Origin: an uncultured Pirellulaceae bacterium
GTDB taxonomy: Bacteria > Planctomycetota > Planctomycetia > Pirellulales > Pirellulaceae
Length of the DNA stretch: 64,000 nt
Direction: 5' to 3'
Assembly (NCBI GenBank): GCA_937929805.1
Contig: CALFUT010000011.1
Span: forward strand, 1-64,000
Shown piece by piece: positions 7,642 to 17,666 of the stretch. Made by a program: the position numbers and the translations under genes. How positions within the stretch are numbered: the first letter of the stretch is position 1; every line of letters begins with the position of its first letter. A model generated the notes under the pieces. That model made no database searches and was not told the origin of the DNA. It saw only the letters and a program-made list of their open reading frames with translations.

Positions 7642-10600
7642 CTACTTCTCTTCTTTCAGGCCCGGTGCACCCAGTGGCGTTTCGGCGGGCTTCTCCATCC
7701 GGTACGGCTTGCTTCGCTCGTAAAGCTGCAATCGAGTCCTCAAACCTTTCTTCTGGGCATCGGTGTACGACTCCACCGCTTCGTTCGTTCTGACCAAATC
7801 GATCGCCTTGTTCTGATACTCCTTCGCCTGGTCAAAGTCACCTTTCTCCGCCATGATCGCTGCGTAGATCTCGTTGTAGACGCCCGACGTTTCTTCAAAT
7901 ATTTTCATGTCGGGTTCAACGATTTCGAGCGCGCGATCTGGATCGCGGAGCGTTTCGTAGGGAGCGGTCGCCAACATCCACGCCAAAATTTTGCTCAGAC
8001 GTTTTCGGTTGGGCTCTTTCTGGATAACTTCCTCGCAGCGTTGGACACAGTCCTCGTAGTTGCCAGTCAGGTAGTACGCTTCGGCAAGCAGGCGGCGAAC
8101 GTTTTGGTCGCTTGGTTGCAGCCGATTGGCAAGCTCTAGAAACTGAACGGCACGCGGATGCTCACCAACGGTCAAATACAAAAAGCCTAAATCCCCAGCA
8201 ACGAACGGCAGCGTTGGGCGTTTCTCAAACGCTTCCACAAGCCACTGAGCAGCTTCGGAGGTCTGCTTTCCTTGAAACAGCAGCCGACCAATGATCGCAT
8301 GAATTTCATATTTATCCGGCTGGAGTTTGACGAAACGTTTGAGTAACTTAATGGCTTGCCCGATCTGCCCCGCATCAATCGCGAGATTTGAGCGCGCAAC
8401 GATCGCTTCTACGTTGGTCGGCTCAAGCTCAAGGGCGTAATCAAGATGAATGGTCGCCTTCTCTTGAAGCTCGTTTCGTTGGTTGGCGGATTCTGCTCCT
8501 TGTCCGATCACCTGAGTCGCCTCACGCCGGAGTACTTTCGCTATGCCAACTCTTGCCATCGGAGATTCGGGGTCGAGTCTTAATGCTTCCCGAAAAAACT
8601 TCTTGGCTAACTCGTACGATTCGATCGACAATAGCTCAAATCCCTTCGTCGCCAATTCGTACGCGCGAAACGGAGAACTGGCCTCGTGCAATTCCTTCGC
8701 GGCATCTTGCTGGCCAAGTTCGGCAAGCCTGAGCGTCATGCGATCGGCGACTGAAAATCGATAGGGAGCAAACCAACGGCCTTGGGTCGGCATGATCTTG
8801 TCCCAAATTCTTTCAGCATCTAGCCCCGCGATCGCCACGTCTTCCAACAAATCGGAATCATTGATCTGGTCGAAATCGTAGAACACAACCGCTTCACGAT
8901 CCTTGTTAAACAAAATGCCGAACTGAGTCCGCGGCATCTGTTGTGATCCAAAAAAGTTGCCGCACCACAGCGAGACTCGCGTTTTCGTGTCTTCGGTTGC
9001 CAGGCCCCAACGAAAGGGAAAGCCGACCTCGTCCATCATCGACTTGCCTGCCGAACGACTAGACGGTTCCCCCGCTTCCAACGAATCGGTAACGACGGCG
9101 ATACACTCAGCGTTCTTGTCATCCCAAGAATCGGCCGCGTCAGAGATCTTTTGCAGCAAATTCTTGGCCTGTGAGCTCTCGTCAACGACCACAATCAGCG
9201 TCGCATCTTTTGGTTTGATGCCCAGCACGGGGTAGGTCTTTCCGTCGGTCTGAATCATGGTCAACTCAGGTACGAGCGCCGGTGGATTGAACAGGCTTTT
9301 CTCCGCGGGCGGTAATTGTTCGCGTCCCGGATGAGTCGTTGCGGCCAACTGGACGTCCAACCGGTCGGACGGCAGTTCGGCAGCCGTGTCCCGTCCCTCG
9401 ACCATCCGATACCGCCGATTTGGGCGAACATCGGTAAAGTTTTGTTTGGATCCATCTGGCCAGACAATCGTCAGTTTCTCGATTTCCGCATTCTGCCCCA
9501 GTCCGAAGGTCAGGCTTTTGCTCGACTGACTTAAGTACCCTGATCCGGCATTGACCGTCTTAATAATCGGATGAGGTTTATCTTTCAGGAACACGAGTGC
9601 TCGCGTCCCGATCGCGTCGGAATTCGACTTTGTCCCGACCATGGTCAACTGAAGGAAATCATTCCCTGAGTCTAGCTGGTTGCACAGGATCCTGAGTCGA
9701 CATCCATTCCTGCTGGTAAGAATCACGTCGGAGTCACCGTCATGATCCCAATCGGTCGTCGCAACGCCTCTTCCGTCTTGCAAAAAGTCGATCCCGGAAG
9801 CCGCAGAAAAATTCGCAAATCCCAACTGCCCAATACTCAAGAAACACTGATTCCGCTGCATCCCCGCAAACGAGTACCCCGCGCGGCACATATCGGTTGT
9901 CTCGCGAATGACTCTTGCCACGTGCCCCGGGGAAGGTGAAACGCTTGCCACATCAGACTGGTCGTCTAGTTCGCCACCGTCTGCGAATTCGTTAAATAGG
10001 CGGCGGTACAGCATGTCATCAACTTGGTCGGTTGAAAATCGCGTCAACGTTCCGTTGGTCACGATAATGTCATCCAGTCCGTCGTTGTTCAGGTCCATCG
10101 CAACCGAACCGAAAGCCGAATGGCTGGAAAACAGTGGGGCTCGCATCGAGAACGGTCGCCACTGGTCAGAATCCTCTTGGGCGTACCAGATATGACTGTC
10201 GCCGGTCACCGTGTCACGAAAATCGCGAGGCTCGCTGCCTCGATTGACCTTGCCGAAGGAACGTTGGACTGAAAACGGGACGTCCGTCGCCACATAAAAG
10301 TCACTTCTTCCGTCGTGGTTGAAATCACCACAGGACACCGTGCGGTGCCGCGCGACTTCATTGATTCCGACTCCATCGGTCACTTCACGAAACCAACCAT
10401 TTTGATTTTCAAAAATTTGATCGGTAGCAAATTCATTAACGACATATAAATCCTGATCACCGTCTTGGTCGTAGTCAGACCAAACGGCAGAACGAGTGAA
10501 ATAGCTGTTCTTCGCAGTAATTCCGGCCTCTTCGGTCGCATCGGTAAATTGAAAGCTCTCGTCATTTCGAAGCAGAACATTGCGTCCTCCATCGTTCGCG

Positions 10601-11937
10601 TTACCCAACTCAACCGGCAGCACGATCATGTCATCTCGTTTGCGAACTCCCTCGTATTTGCAAAGAAAGATATCCAGATCACCGTCCCGATCGAAATCCG
10701 CAGCACAAATGCTTCGCGCAGAACGCCCGACAGGCAAGCGGTGTTCGATTTGGAACGCTCCCTTGCCTGTGTTTGAAAAAACGAGCAATGTTTCGTCGGT
10801 TGAAACAACCAAGTCTTGATCTCGGTCGTTATCGAGGTCAACCATGAGAGCAGCGTAAGACGAATCAAGCGCATCGACTTGCCATTTTTTTCCTAGTTCG
10901 TCGCACGTTCCATCGGGGTTTTGAATCAGTAGCAGATTGGGCAGTCCGTGCGGTTGGCAAACATAGATGTCATCGATCCCGTCGCCGTTGACATCGCCGA
11001 CCGCCAAACCGTGCTCGCCCATCAGATCGATGCCCGGGATTCGCCGCGCCCATTGATCAACGCCGTAATCCAGTTGTTCCGGCAGGCATTTGCAGCGTTT
11101 GAGCACCGATACCGTGCAATCGGCCAGTAGCTGATCGGTCTTGAAGGCAGTTGCCAATTCTTCCTGCGCCACCACTTTGACAGATTGGAGCAACGGCATT
11201 TCTTTGGGCGACTCAGGTCGAGTCCAAACGGTTTCCCAAAGAGAAGTCGCCTGCCGACTGGAGTCATCGGCCGATTTGCCAAACGCACTTGCAACAATCG
11301 TTGTCCGTGTCGACGCATCTTGTTCGTCGATCGTGTAAATCTTTAAATCTAAGCGAAAAGGTTCACGACCGATCCATGGCTCGTAAGCCGATTCGCTGAA
11401 CTCCGTCACGGCGTCGGTGCCGCTTGAGAAAACAGGGGCTGATTTGGCGTGACTCCAACGAGAAACGGATACCAGTGAGTCGTCGAGCCTTGACGCAAAT
11501 CGCTCTCGATCAATTGCGATCGCTTGAAAATCAGACGCGAATAATTGCTCAACATTACCGGCGGTTCCAGGTGAGCGAACTGTGCGCTCGACGGATTTAC
11601 GCAATCGTTCCAGCTGACGACGGACGTTATCCGTCCGCACGTTGACTCCACTAAGCGATTGAAAGATCTCTGTCGCGGCCACGCCAGACGCCATCTCTGG
11701 AACCGTCGCTACGGGAGCTGGTTGCGAGGATGTTTGGGCACTGCGTTCGTCAGATTCAGGCTCTCCTAGCCATCGTGAGATGACTAGTACGATCAGCATC
11801 AAAGCAACAAGGCCCGCAATCAATCGCGTTGGGCGGAGCAAAGGTGAGCGCTGATCGACCGGCATATCATCTTCGAGCCCGTGATCCGCATAATCTTCAT
11901 CCGTGTCGAACGAATTTTCAGGGTCGATATCGTCCAT
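7642..11937 (-). CDS. Giant membrane-anchored CRTAC1/ASPIC-UnbV protein with C-terminal TPRs
   Basis: 1431 residues. An acidic N-terminus is followed by one membrane segment (about 38-56, LIAGLVALMLIVLVISRW), so most of the protein should be outside the cytoplasm. Next come many FG-GAP/VCBS-type repeats with calcium-binding-like loops (DVNGDGIDDIYV, DLDNDRDQDLVV, DFDRDGDLDIFL, DWDHDGDSDVIL), which build a beta-propeller. An ASPIC/UnbV domain follows (about 780-860, LTIVWPDGSKQNF), then a redoxin-like stretch without obvious catalytic cysteines, then TPR repeats (about 1100-1350). Such proteins are numerous in planctomycetes; their role is unknown, with adhesion or protein scaffolding as guesses. 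It is convergent with the toxin/immunity cassette. Confidence 0.88.
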   Translation of the reverse strand: MDDIDPENSFDTDEDYADHGLEDDMPVDQRSPLLRPTRLIAGLVALMLIVLVISRWLGEPESDERSAQTSSQPAPVATVPEMASGVAATEIFQSLSGVNVRTDNVRRQLERLRKSVERTVRSPGTAGNVEQLFASDFQAIAIDRERFASRLDDSLVSVSRWSHAKSAPVFSSGTDAVTEFSESAYEPWIGREPFRLDLKIYTIDEQDASTRTTIVASAFGKSADDSSRQATSLWETVWTRPESPKEMPLLQSVKVVAQEELATAFKTDQLLADCTVSVLKRCKCLPEQLDYGVDQWARRIPGIDLMGEHGLAVGDVNGDGIDDIYVCQPHGLPNLLLIQNPDGTCDELGKKWQVDALDSSYAALMVDLDNDRDQDLVVSTDETLLVFSNTGKGAFQIEHRLPVGRSARSICAADFDRDGDLDIFLCKYEGVRKRDDMIVLPVELGNANDGGRNVLLRNDESFQFTDATEEAGITAKNSYFTRSAVWSDYDQDGDQDLYVVNEFATDQIFENQNGWFREVTDGVGINEVARHRTVSCGDFNHDGRSDFYVATDVPFSVQRSFGKVNRGSEPRDFRDTVTGDSHIWYAQEDSDQWRPFSMRAPLFSSHSAFGSVAMDLNNDGLDDIIVTNGTLTRFSTDQVDDMLYRRLFNEFADGGELDDQSDVASVSPSPGHVARVIRETTDMCRAGYSFAGMQRNQCFLSIGQLGFANFSAASGIDFLQDGRGVATTDWDHDGDSDVILTSRNGCRLRILCNQLDSGNDFLQLTMVGTKSNSDAIGTRALVFLKDKPHPIIKTVNAGSGYLSQSSKSLTFGLGQNAEIEKLTIVWPDGSKQNFTDVRPNRRYRMVEGRDTAAELPSDRLDVQLAATTHPGREQLPPAEKSLFNPPALVPELTMIQTDGKTYPVLGIKPKDATLIVVVDESSQAKNLLQKISDAADSWDDKNAECIAVVTDSLEAGEPSSRSAGKSMMDEVGFPFRWGLATEDTKTRVSLWCGNFFGSQQMPRTQFGILFNKDREAVVFYDFDQINDSDLLEDVAIAGLDAERIWDKIMPTQGRWFAPYRFSVADRMTLRLAELGQQDAAKELHEASSPFRAYELATKGFELLSIESYELAKKFFREALRLDPESPMARVGIAKVLRREATQVIGQGAESANQRNELQEKATIHLDYALELEPTNVEAIVARSNLAIDAGQIGQAIKLLKRFVKLQPDKYEIHAIIGRLLFQGKQTSEAAQWLVEAFEKRPTLPFVAGDLGFLYLTVGEHPRAVQFLELANRLQPSDQNVRRLLAEAYYLTGNYEDCVQRCEEVIQKEPNRKRLSKILAWMLATAPYETLRDPDRALEIVEPDMKIFEETSGVYNEIYAAIMAEKGDFDQAKEYQNKAIDLVRTNEAVESYTDAQKKGLRTRLQLYERSKPYRMEKPAETPLGAPGLKEEK

Positions 11938-12108
11938 TATTCATCCGAGTTGCCTAAGCTGTTTGACCGAGAGAAAAGAATCCGCCAGGGTACGCCGTGA
12001 ACGACGTGTACCGGACGTGAGAAAGCAAGGACCGCTTTTCGGACAGAGAGTCCATCCAAGGCCCCAGATTTTTCTGCTTCTTGCTAAATCAGTTTCTACG
12101 CGGGAGGG

Positions 12109-13311
12109 TTAGTTCTTTGCCGGTGTTTGGCCGGCGACCATCTGATAGAAAACATTGAACAGATACTGACTGTCGTGCGGTCCAGCTGATGCTTCAGGGT
12201 GATACTGAACGCTGAACGCCGGATGATCGACGTGTTTCAAACCGGCGATCGTCCCATCGTTAAGATGTTTGTGAGTCACTTTCAAACAAGCGGGCAGGTT
12301 ATCTGGCGAAACGGCAAAGCCGTGATTCTGTGACGTGATCTCGATCTTTTCCGTCTCAAGGTTCTGCACGGGCTGGTTCGCGCCGCGATGACCAAACTTC
12401 AGCTTGTAAGTTTTCGCCCCGCAAGCCAACGCGAACAACTGATGCCCAAGGCAAATGCCAAAGATTGGTGCCTTGCCAATCAATTGCTGGATTGTCTCAA
12501 TCGCGTAGGTCAATGGCTCGGGATCGCCCGGACCATTTGACAGAAAGATGCCATCGGGATTTAGCTTCAGTACTTCATCGGCCGACGCGGTTCCCGGCAA
12601 AATGGTGACTCGAAATCCTTGATCGAAAAGATGGCGAGCGATATTTCGCTTCATGCCGAAGTCTAATGCCACCACGTGAGGTCGATCAGCATCTTCGCCT
12701 GTTGCACTCGACGCGTCTTCCGGTGCATCTTCGAACGCCCACCATCCGCCAAGGCCCTTGCTCCATTGCGTTGACTCGGATGGCACGACCTCGCGAACGA
12801 GATCTCGTCCGACCAACCCGGGACTTGCCTTCGCTTTCTCCACCAAAGCCGCATCGTCCAGAATTTCAGTCGAGATCACCGCGTCCATGGCTCCTTTACT
12901 TCGAATGTGGCGAACAAGCGAACGTGTGTCGATGTTGGAGATCCCCACGATTCCGTGTTCGGCCAGATAGTCTTGCAACGAACCGGTTGAGCGGTGGTTG
13001 CTAGCGACCCCGCTGACATTTCGGACAATAAACCCAGCAACTTGTGGCTTGGAGCTCTCAACGTCGTCCAAGTTGACTCCGTAGTTGCCAATTTCGGGGT
13101 AGGTCATGGTGACCAATTGGCCTCGGTAGCTTGGGTCGGTCAGGATCTCCTGATAACCGGTCATCGAGGTATTGAAAACTACCTCGCCCGTTGTGGTTCC
13201 GGCCGCACCAAAGGAAACCCCAGTAAAAACGGTCCCATCGGCCAGCGCAAGCTTCGCGACGGTAGGTTTCGACTGGCCTTCAGAATGGTGATTGGCGGCT
13301 TCGGCGATCAT
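12109..13311 (-). CDS. carA: Carbamoyl-phosphate synthase small (glutaminase) subunit
   Basis: Releases ammonia from glutamine and channels it to CarB for carbamoyl phosphate, the precursor of pyrimidines and arginine. The 400 residues comprise the CarA N-terminal domain (LALADGTVFTGVSFGA, TYPEIGNYGVN) and a class I glutamine amidotransferase domain. The nucleophile cysteine lies in FGICLGHQLFALACG and the His-Glu pair in YHPEASAGPHDS, so the glutaminase triad is complete. The ATG at 13311 is preceded at six bases by GGAG; an in-frame TTG four codons upstream is less likely. carB is not in the window. Confidence 0.96.
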   Translation of the reverse strand: MIAEAANHHSEGQSKPTVAKLALADGTVFTGVSFGAAGTTTGEVVFNTSMTGYQEILTDPSYRGQLVTMTYPEIGNYGVNLDDVESSKPQVAGFIVRNVSGVASNHRSTGSLQDYLAEHGIVGISNIDTRSLVRHIRSKGAMDAVISTEILDDAALVEKAKASPGLVGRDLVREVVPSESTQWSKGLGGWWAFEDAPEDASSATGEDADRPHVVALDFGMKRNIARHLFDQGFRVTILPGTASADEVLKLNPDGIFLSNGPGDPEPLTYAIETIQQLIGKAPIFGICLGHQLFALACGAKTYKLKFGHRGANQPVQNLETEKIEITSQNHGFAVSPDNLPACLKVTHKHLNDGTIAGLKHVDHPAFSVQYHPEASAGPHDSQYLFNVFYQMVAGQTPAKN

Positions 13312-13514
13312 TGGTTGCTCCAATTAGTTTCAAAATACAGGGGTCACGGCTTTCACACGCCGTTCGAGCTGCATTTACAGCGAACGCCCTATTCTACCGA
13401 ATGCCGACATTCCGAGAACACGGGGTAACCCCAAGGATGTGAAGGCGAAAAACAGCGCAAAGCATACAAGTTAACATTCGACTTTAACTATTGTAGTAGC
13501 TGCCACTATCAGTT

Positions 13515-13650
13515 TTTTTAGCTGCGGGCAGAGCAATCGGCCACCCGATAGGACAACTGGCTGTGGGTCTCCGGCTGGAACTTAGGTTCCGTGCCGGACA
13601 GCCAACTATCGAAGGGTCTCAGTAGCGGCGAGCTGAGGCCCTTCACTTTT
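13515..13650. ncRNA. Candidate structured non-coding RNA (three consecutive hairpins)
   Basis: Three inverted repeats follow one another. (1) ATCGG 13536-13540 pairs with CCGAT 13545-13549, four-base loop. (2) A nested stem: TGGCTGT 13558-13564 with ACAGCCA 13598-13604, then CCGG 13571-13574 with CCGG 13594-13597, then GGAAC 13577-13581 with GTTCC 13586-13590. (3) A 12-base stem with one G-T pair, GAAGGGTCTCAG 13611-13622 with CTGAGGCCCTTC 13633-13644, followed by ACTTTT, so it is terminator-like on the plus strand. The orientation is not certain. It does not match the SRP RNA, 6S, tmRNA or RNase P signatures I know. Confidence 0.45.
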
Positions 13651-13656
13651 GCGCTA

Positions 13657-13696
13657 AAGCAAAGCCAAGCCAAGCCAAGCCAAGCAAAGCAAAGCC
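13657..13696. repeat. Pentanucleotide tandem repeat, AAGCC/AAGCA x8
   Basis: Eight uninterrupted five-base units in the order AAGCA, AAGCC x4, AAGCA x2, AAGCC. The repeat starts directly after the third hairpin of the candidate RNA and lies outside any coding region. Such short perfect repeats can change copy number by slipped-strand mispairing. Confidence 0.85.
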
Positions 13697-13829
13697 AAAA
13701 CTGGCTTGAGAATCAAAAGGGAAGTCGAATCCGTCGACGTTGAGCTATAAATTGCTTCCCTTGCCCCGGTCGTCACGCATAATTTCAGTCGGACAAGTCG
13801 GCCGGCAACACCGAAGCAATGGCAACCGT

Positions 13830-14399
13830 TCACTCGCGAGGAAACGTTGACTTCAGCTCATCAATGACTTTCTGCTCAGAATCCGAAACTTTGTTGCCAC
13901 GCCCCAGGAATCCGCCAGCGGCCTCAGCAGCCGATTCGGCCCGACCAATGACCTGATCGCGGATCTTGGCCAAAGCAGGAGCATCCAACGTTTCAACCAA
14001 CGCGCCCGCATAGCTTTTCCACGCATCCAGAAGGTCGTCGCCCGGCTTTTCCGCAAGCCAGCTTTCCAACAAGCCAAAGCTGGCTGAGCCTTCTTTCACG
14101 CCGACGCCGTCCGCTGCTTTCGTGATCGCATCACGTTCGGCAGGTTCCAGTACCCCGTCTGACCACGCGACGGCGACCATCGGGATCAACCCAATCAACA
14201 GCATCGTCTGTGGTTTAATGTCGTGTTCGACCAACGCATCGAGTGCTTCCTTATCCTCGATCCCAATCGCTTTCGAGAGCGCGGCCCGAGTTTCTTCGCT
14301 TTCCATTTCCTCGCGCAGCTTCGCTAGAAGTTCTTGATCACGATGAGCGAAAAACTCATTCTCCAACGCTGATGCTCTTTCGTGAAGCTTGTCTGCCAT
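13830..14399 (-). CDS. TerB-like domain protein
   Basis: 189 residues, soluble and acidic. Residues about 75-145 (LIPMVAVAWSDGVLEPAERD onwards) match the all-helical TerB/tellurite-resistance-like pattern, in which a WSDG segment followed by a PxERxAI helix is typical. The N-terminal part (MADKLHERASALENEFFAHR) is a charged helix. The start at 14399 is chosen because an upstream GGAG lies about 10 bases before the ATG; the frame stays open another 112 codons upstream, but that part has no protein-like composition and overlaps the next gene's leader. The TerB fold is linked to metal and stress response, but function here is unknown. Confidence 0.75.
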   Translation of the reverse strand: MADKLHERASALENEFFAHRDQELLAKLREEMESEETRAALSKAIGIEDKEALDALVEHDIKPQTMLLIGLIPMVAVAWSDGVLEPAERDAITKAADGVGVKEGSASFGLLESWLAEKPGDDLLDAWKSYAGALVETLDAPALAKIRDQVIGRAESAAEAAGGFLGRGNKVSDSEQKVIDELKSTFPRE

Positions 14400-14807
14400 C
14401 CTCGGGTCTCCGGTTGAAAAGGACCAATTCAGTCGCTTACTTCCTCCGTCCGTGATGGAGGAAAACGGCCCTGAACGCCGCTCGTTATTCGTTGGTTCCA
14501 TGCTACGAAACCCGAATATGTCGCGAAAGGGGCCAGCCGACAGCACGCGAAGTTGGCAGCCCAGCAAATCGCCCACAAGGCCCCTAGCTGGTTGCTCGTG
14601 CAAACTTGACGCGCGGGGCGGAGGAAGGTTGCAACCCGGTTTTCGATCAGTTTTGTGCCGGATAACTGGAAATCCCGCCTCCCGGAGAACAAACAATGCC
14701 GAACTGCCGGAAAATTCCGAAGCGACGGTAGCCATTTCGCAAAACGTGAATCACAATTCTGGGAGTCAAGTTCCCCCCGATCAAAATTTTTCGCTGCTAC
14801 CTATTTG

Positions 14808-17414
14808 ATGTTCAACATGATATCGCCACGTCTGACGCTAATACTTTTAGCATTTGTATTCTCACTTGGTCACACCGCCCAAACTGTCGGTGCGGATTCA
14901 GCAGAGGACCTGCAGTGGTCCGTACGCCGGCTTAACACTTGGTTAGGAGGCAGCAAAGAAGCCACCGGCTGGCGAAAATACCTGATGCTGAACATTCTCG
15001 AGTCCCAAGCAGTCAAAGGGCATCAAGCAGATTACTCGACGCTTAGCTCGGTGCGTAGTCGTTTTGCCAGCGGAGTTCCAGGCACGGAACACCCTGCGTT
15101 TGTCGATGTCCTTCACGCGATCGACCGGCAGTTGGCCAGCCTGACCAGTAGCTACCACGGCGACAAAGCGAACATTTTGATGCACCACGTGGGAGGTTTT
15201 CGACCGATCTCGAAATGGGACTTCGAAAAATCGCGCAGCTTGGCTTTGTACAACCTGCAAGTCTTGAAGAAATACTATCGCTCAACGCTGGCCAGTCGCC
15301 CGCGGGCGGAGTTGTTTTACGATCTTCAACTTGATCCGCTGATGGAGTTCGTCGAATCGATCGATTTTTCAAGAGCCCCAGAAGTTTCGGTAGGCAAGCT
15401 AAGCTCGATGATTGCGGCGAAGAAGAAGGAGCTCTTGTCGATTACTCGAAAGATTGACGCGCTTCCGGACGAGGAATCAGAAGGACCTGTGCCGGATGAC
15501 GATGACAATCCAGTCACATTGGATGATTCGGAGTCGGATACCTTAGACGACGGCCCAGTCCCGGATGATTCGACCGATCTTCAGGATCTCAAAAGGGAAC
15601 AGGCCAAACTGAAAGCGATCATCGAAGAGATCAGCAAACGACGCAAAGAAGTTCTCAAAGCCGACCGTCCTCGTTTGGTGAAGCGTCGAGACACGCTGCG
15701 GCAAATGCGAAAGTTCAGCTTGCGTTTTGAAGACGTGGCCCGCAAGCAATTCGACCCATATTTTGTCTCGGCTGCTCGATCGTACGAATCGTTTATCCAA
15801 ACCTATGCCAACGGGACGGCCGACAACCTCCAAGAGGATATGCTGCGGCGAGTAGAAACGCTCGCGGAAGAACTTCCACGGTTGGGGCTTCCCAACGAAC
15901 GCAGGGCAGCGGGGCGACTCGGAAATTTGCTTCAATGGTTTGAGAATTCTGGACAGGTTCCATCACTTGTTTCAGCGATTCGACGCGACTATTCGTTGCC
16001 CAATGTCTATCTAAACGTTTCCTCGAACCTGATCAATCACGCGACGGCTCGGTCCGCCACCGAACGCCGTGTTTTGGATGAAAATATAGACGGGCGCCTG
16101 ATTCGAGGATACGCAACGACAAACTCGAATGTTCACATGGAGCTTCACAATGACCCGAATCAGGTTCACATAAGCGTTCACTTGCAGGGTAGTATTTTGT
16201 CGAGCACTCGATTCCGCGAAAGAAAATTTTATGGTTTCGTTAGCGCGAACGGACAGTTCGAAGGAAGTCGTGATTTGTTCGCCAACGTCGGGGGCTTGTT
16301 TGCGGGCGACACGAACGTCGACGCAAACGTCGGAGCTGACTTTCTTGGCCTAACGACCACGTGCAATCTGATCCAGCGGTTGGCGTATAAACAATTTTAC
16401 GAAGGCAAGTCCAAAGCGGATGCTGGCGCATCTGATCGAGCCCGAATAGAAGCTTTTGAAGAATTTGACAGTCAGACGACCGCCGCAGTTGCTGGAGGGC
16501 AGGATGCGATATCTAACGTTTCCGGACAAGCCGCTGACTACGCAGCTTGGATTCCAGACTTGTTTCTGCGATCGACTACCGACTTTATCGAAGCCGTCGG
16601 GAAAATGGATTCATCAGCAACGCTTGCGGCTCCAAACTACCCGTCTGCCGCTTCCGTACCTTCTGACGTGATCGTCCGACTGCATGATTCCTTGCTTAGC
16701 AATTTGGTGGACCCAATCTTTGCCGGCAAAACGTTCACCAACGAACAGTTGGCGACTCGCGCGGCCGAGCTAACTGGAAGTTCGGTGGAAGCGGCAGAGG
16801 AAGAAAGTGAGGATGAACCGTTCAGTATTACCTTCGACAATGTACGGCCGATTCAGTTCGAGTTCGACGGAAATGCGGTAACGGTTTCCATTTCTGGGAA
16901 ACAGTTCTCTCAAGAAGGCCGTAAGATTGACGCCGGGTTGCAAATTAAAGTCCGTTTCAAGATCAAGCGAACTGCTACCGGTTTGCAGTTGGCTCGTGAT
17001 GGGGATGCCGTCATCGACTACAATGATCCGGATAAGAAAGATGCAAAGATTGTCGCCTTCAAGTCATTCCTTGAGGACAAGCTGAACTCCAAAGAGAGAA
17101 CCACCGCCGCGATTGATTTGCCAGCGAACTTGCTGCCGGTCGATCAGGTGGATGCGTTAAAGTCGAACAAGATTGCACGTGAACTCCAGTTGGTTCAGTG
17201 CTCGATCGACGATGGTTGGTTGTATCTCGGTTGGCGGCACGTGCCCGGTTCGCAGGGGTCGATAGGCTACACCACCGATTTTCGCGGCATTTGGAACGAA
17301 GTCATTGTTGACCAGTACGAGACGAACTTCATTGATCAGCCGCAGTCCATTCTTTTAAGTCCAGAAGTTGAGCCACCAGCGGCCGCGATCGAAGGCGAGA
17401 TTCTCTTGCAGTAG
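14808..17414 (+). CDS. Large secreted hypothetical protein with coiled coil and acidic linker
   Basis: 868 residues. A signal peptide (MFNMISPRLTLILLAFVFSL then a cut near AQTVGADS) indicates export. The middle has helices and coiled coils (about 190-300) split by a very acidic linker with two copies of GPVPDD near residues 221-257. The C-terminal third contains beta-rich segments (IQFEFDGNAVTVSISGKQFS, TGLQLARDGDAVIDY). I do not recognise a family; proteins of this size and plan are common in Pirellulaceae. ATG 14808 and ATG 14817 are both possible starts; the frame is open further upstream, but the signal peptide supports these. Confidence 0.75.
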   Translation: MFNMISPRLTLILLAFVFSLGHTAQTVGADSAEDLQWSVRRLNTWLGGSKEATGWRKYLMLNILESQAVKGHQADYSTLSSVRSRFASGVPGTEHPAFVDVLHAIDRQLASLTSSYHGDKANILMHHVGGFRPISKWDFEKSRSLALYNLQVLKKYYRSTLASRPRAELFYDLQLDPLMEFVESIDFSRAPEVSVGKLSSMIAAKKKELLSITRKIDALPDEESEGPVPDDDDNPVTLDDSESDTLDDGPVPDDSTDLQDLKREQAKLKAIIEEISKRRKEVLKADRPRLVKRRDTLRQMRKFSLRFEDVARKQFDPYFVSAARSYESFIQTYANGTADNLQEDMLRRVETLAEELPRLGLPNERRAAGRLGNLLQWFENSGQVPSLVSAIRRDYSLPNVYLNVSSNLINHATARSATERRVLDENIDGRLIRGYATTNSNVHMELHNDPNQVHISVHLQGSILSSTRFRERKFYGFVSANGQFEGSRDLFANVGGLFAGDTNVDANVGADFLGLTTTCNLIQRLAYKQFYEGKSKADAGASDRARIEAFEEFDSQTTAAVAGGQDAISNVSGQAADYAAWIPDLFLRSTTDFIEAVGKMDSSATLAAPNYPSAASVPSDVIVRLHDSLLSNLVDPIFAGKTFTNEQLATRAAELTGSSVEAAEEESEDEPFSITFDNVRPIQFEFDGNAVTVSISGKQFSQEGRKIDAGLQIKVRFKIKRTATGLQLARDGDAVIDYNDPDKKDAKIVAFKSFLEDKLNSKERTTAAIDLPANLLPVDQVDALKSNKIARELQLVQCSIDDGWLYLGWRHVPGSQGSIGYTTDFRGIWNEVIVDQYETNFIDQPQSILLSPEVEPPAAAIEGEILLQ

Positions 17415-17666
17415 TTAGTTATCAACCTCTAAAACGACTGGCAGCCAAAGCGGTTCGGCAGTGCAATGAGGTCAAATCACTGCCTGTTTCTATCAATTCG
17501 TTGCAGGCAAGTGCGATGCTGACGTAGTTGCATTTACCGCTGCGAACGCGAAGCAAGCTCTAGCTAGCACATTTTTCGCTGTTCGAGCGATCGTTATAGG
17601 ACGTCTGCTGAATTTTCGCTAATCTCCCGCCAGATAAATCAAACTCTCTGGTTTAGGGACCTGCAC

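Larger units (their letters stand above)
13324..13829. other. Non-coding interval upstream of carA
   Basis: About 500 bases between carA (divergent, minus) and the end of the TerB-like gene. There is no plausible coding sequence. It holds a cluster of three consecutive hairpins and an AAGCC-type pentanucleotide tandem repeat, each listed separately. The carA promoter should be in the carA-proximal part, but I see no clear consensus. Confidence 0.55.

Noticed and set aside
13515..13650. SRP RNA, tmRNA or RNase P RNA
   Set aside because: None of their signature sequences (for example GGAAGGAAGCAGCC of SRP RNA) is present.
13657..13696. CRISPR array
   Set aside because: Units are five bases with no spacers.
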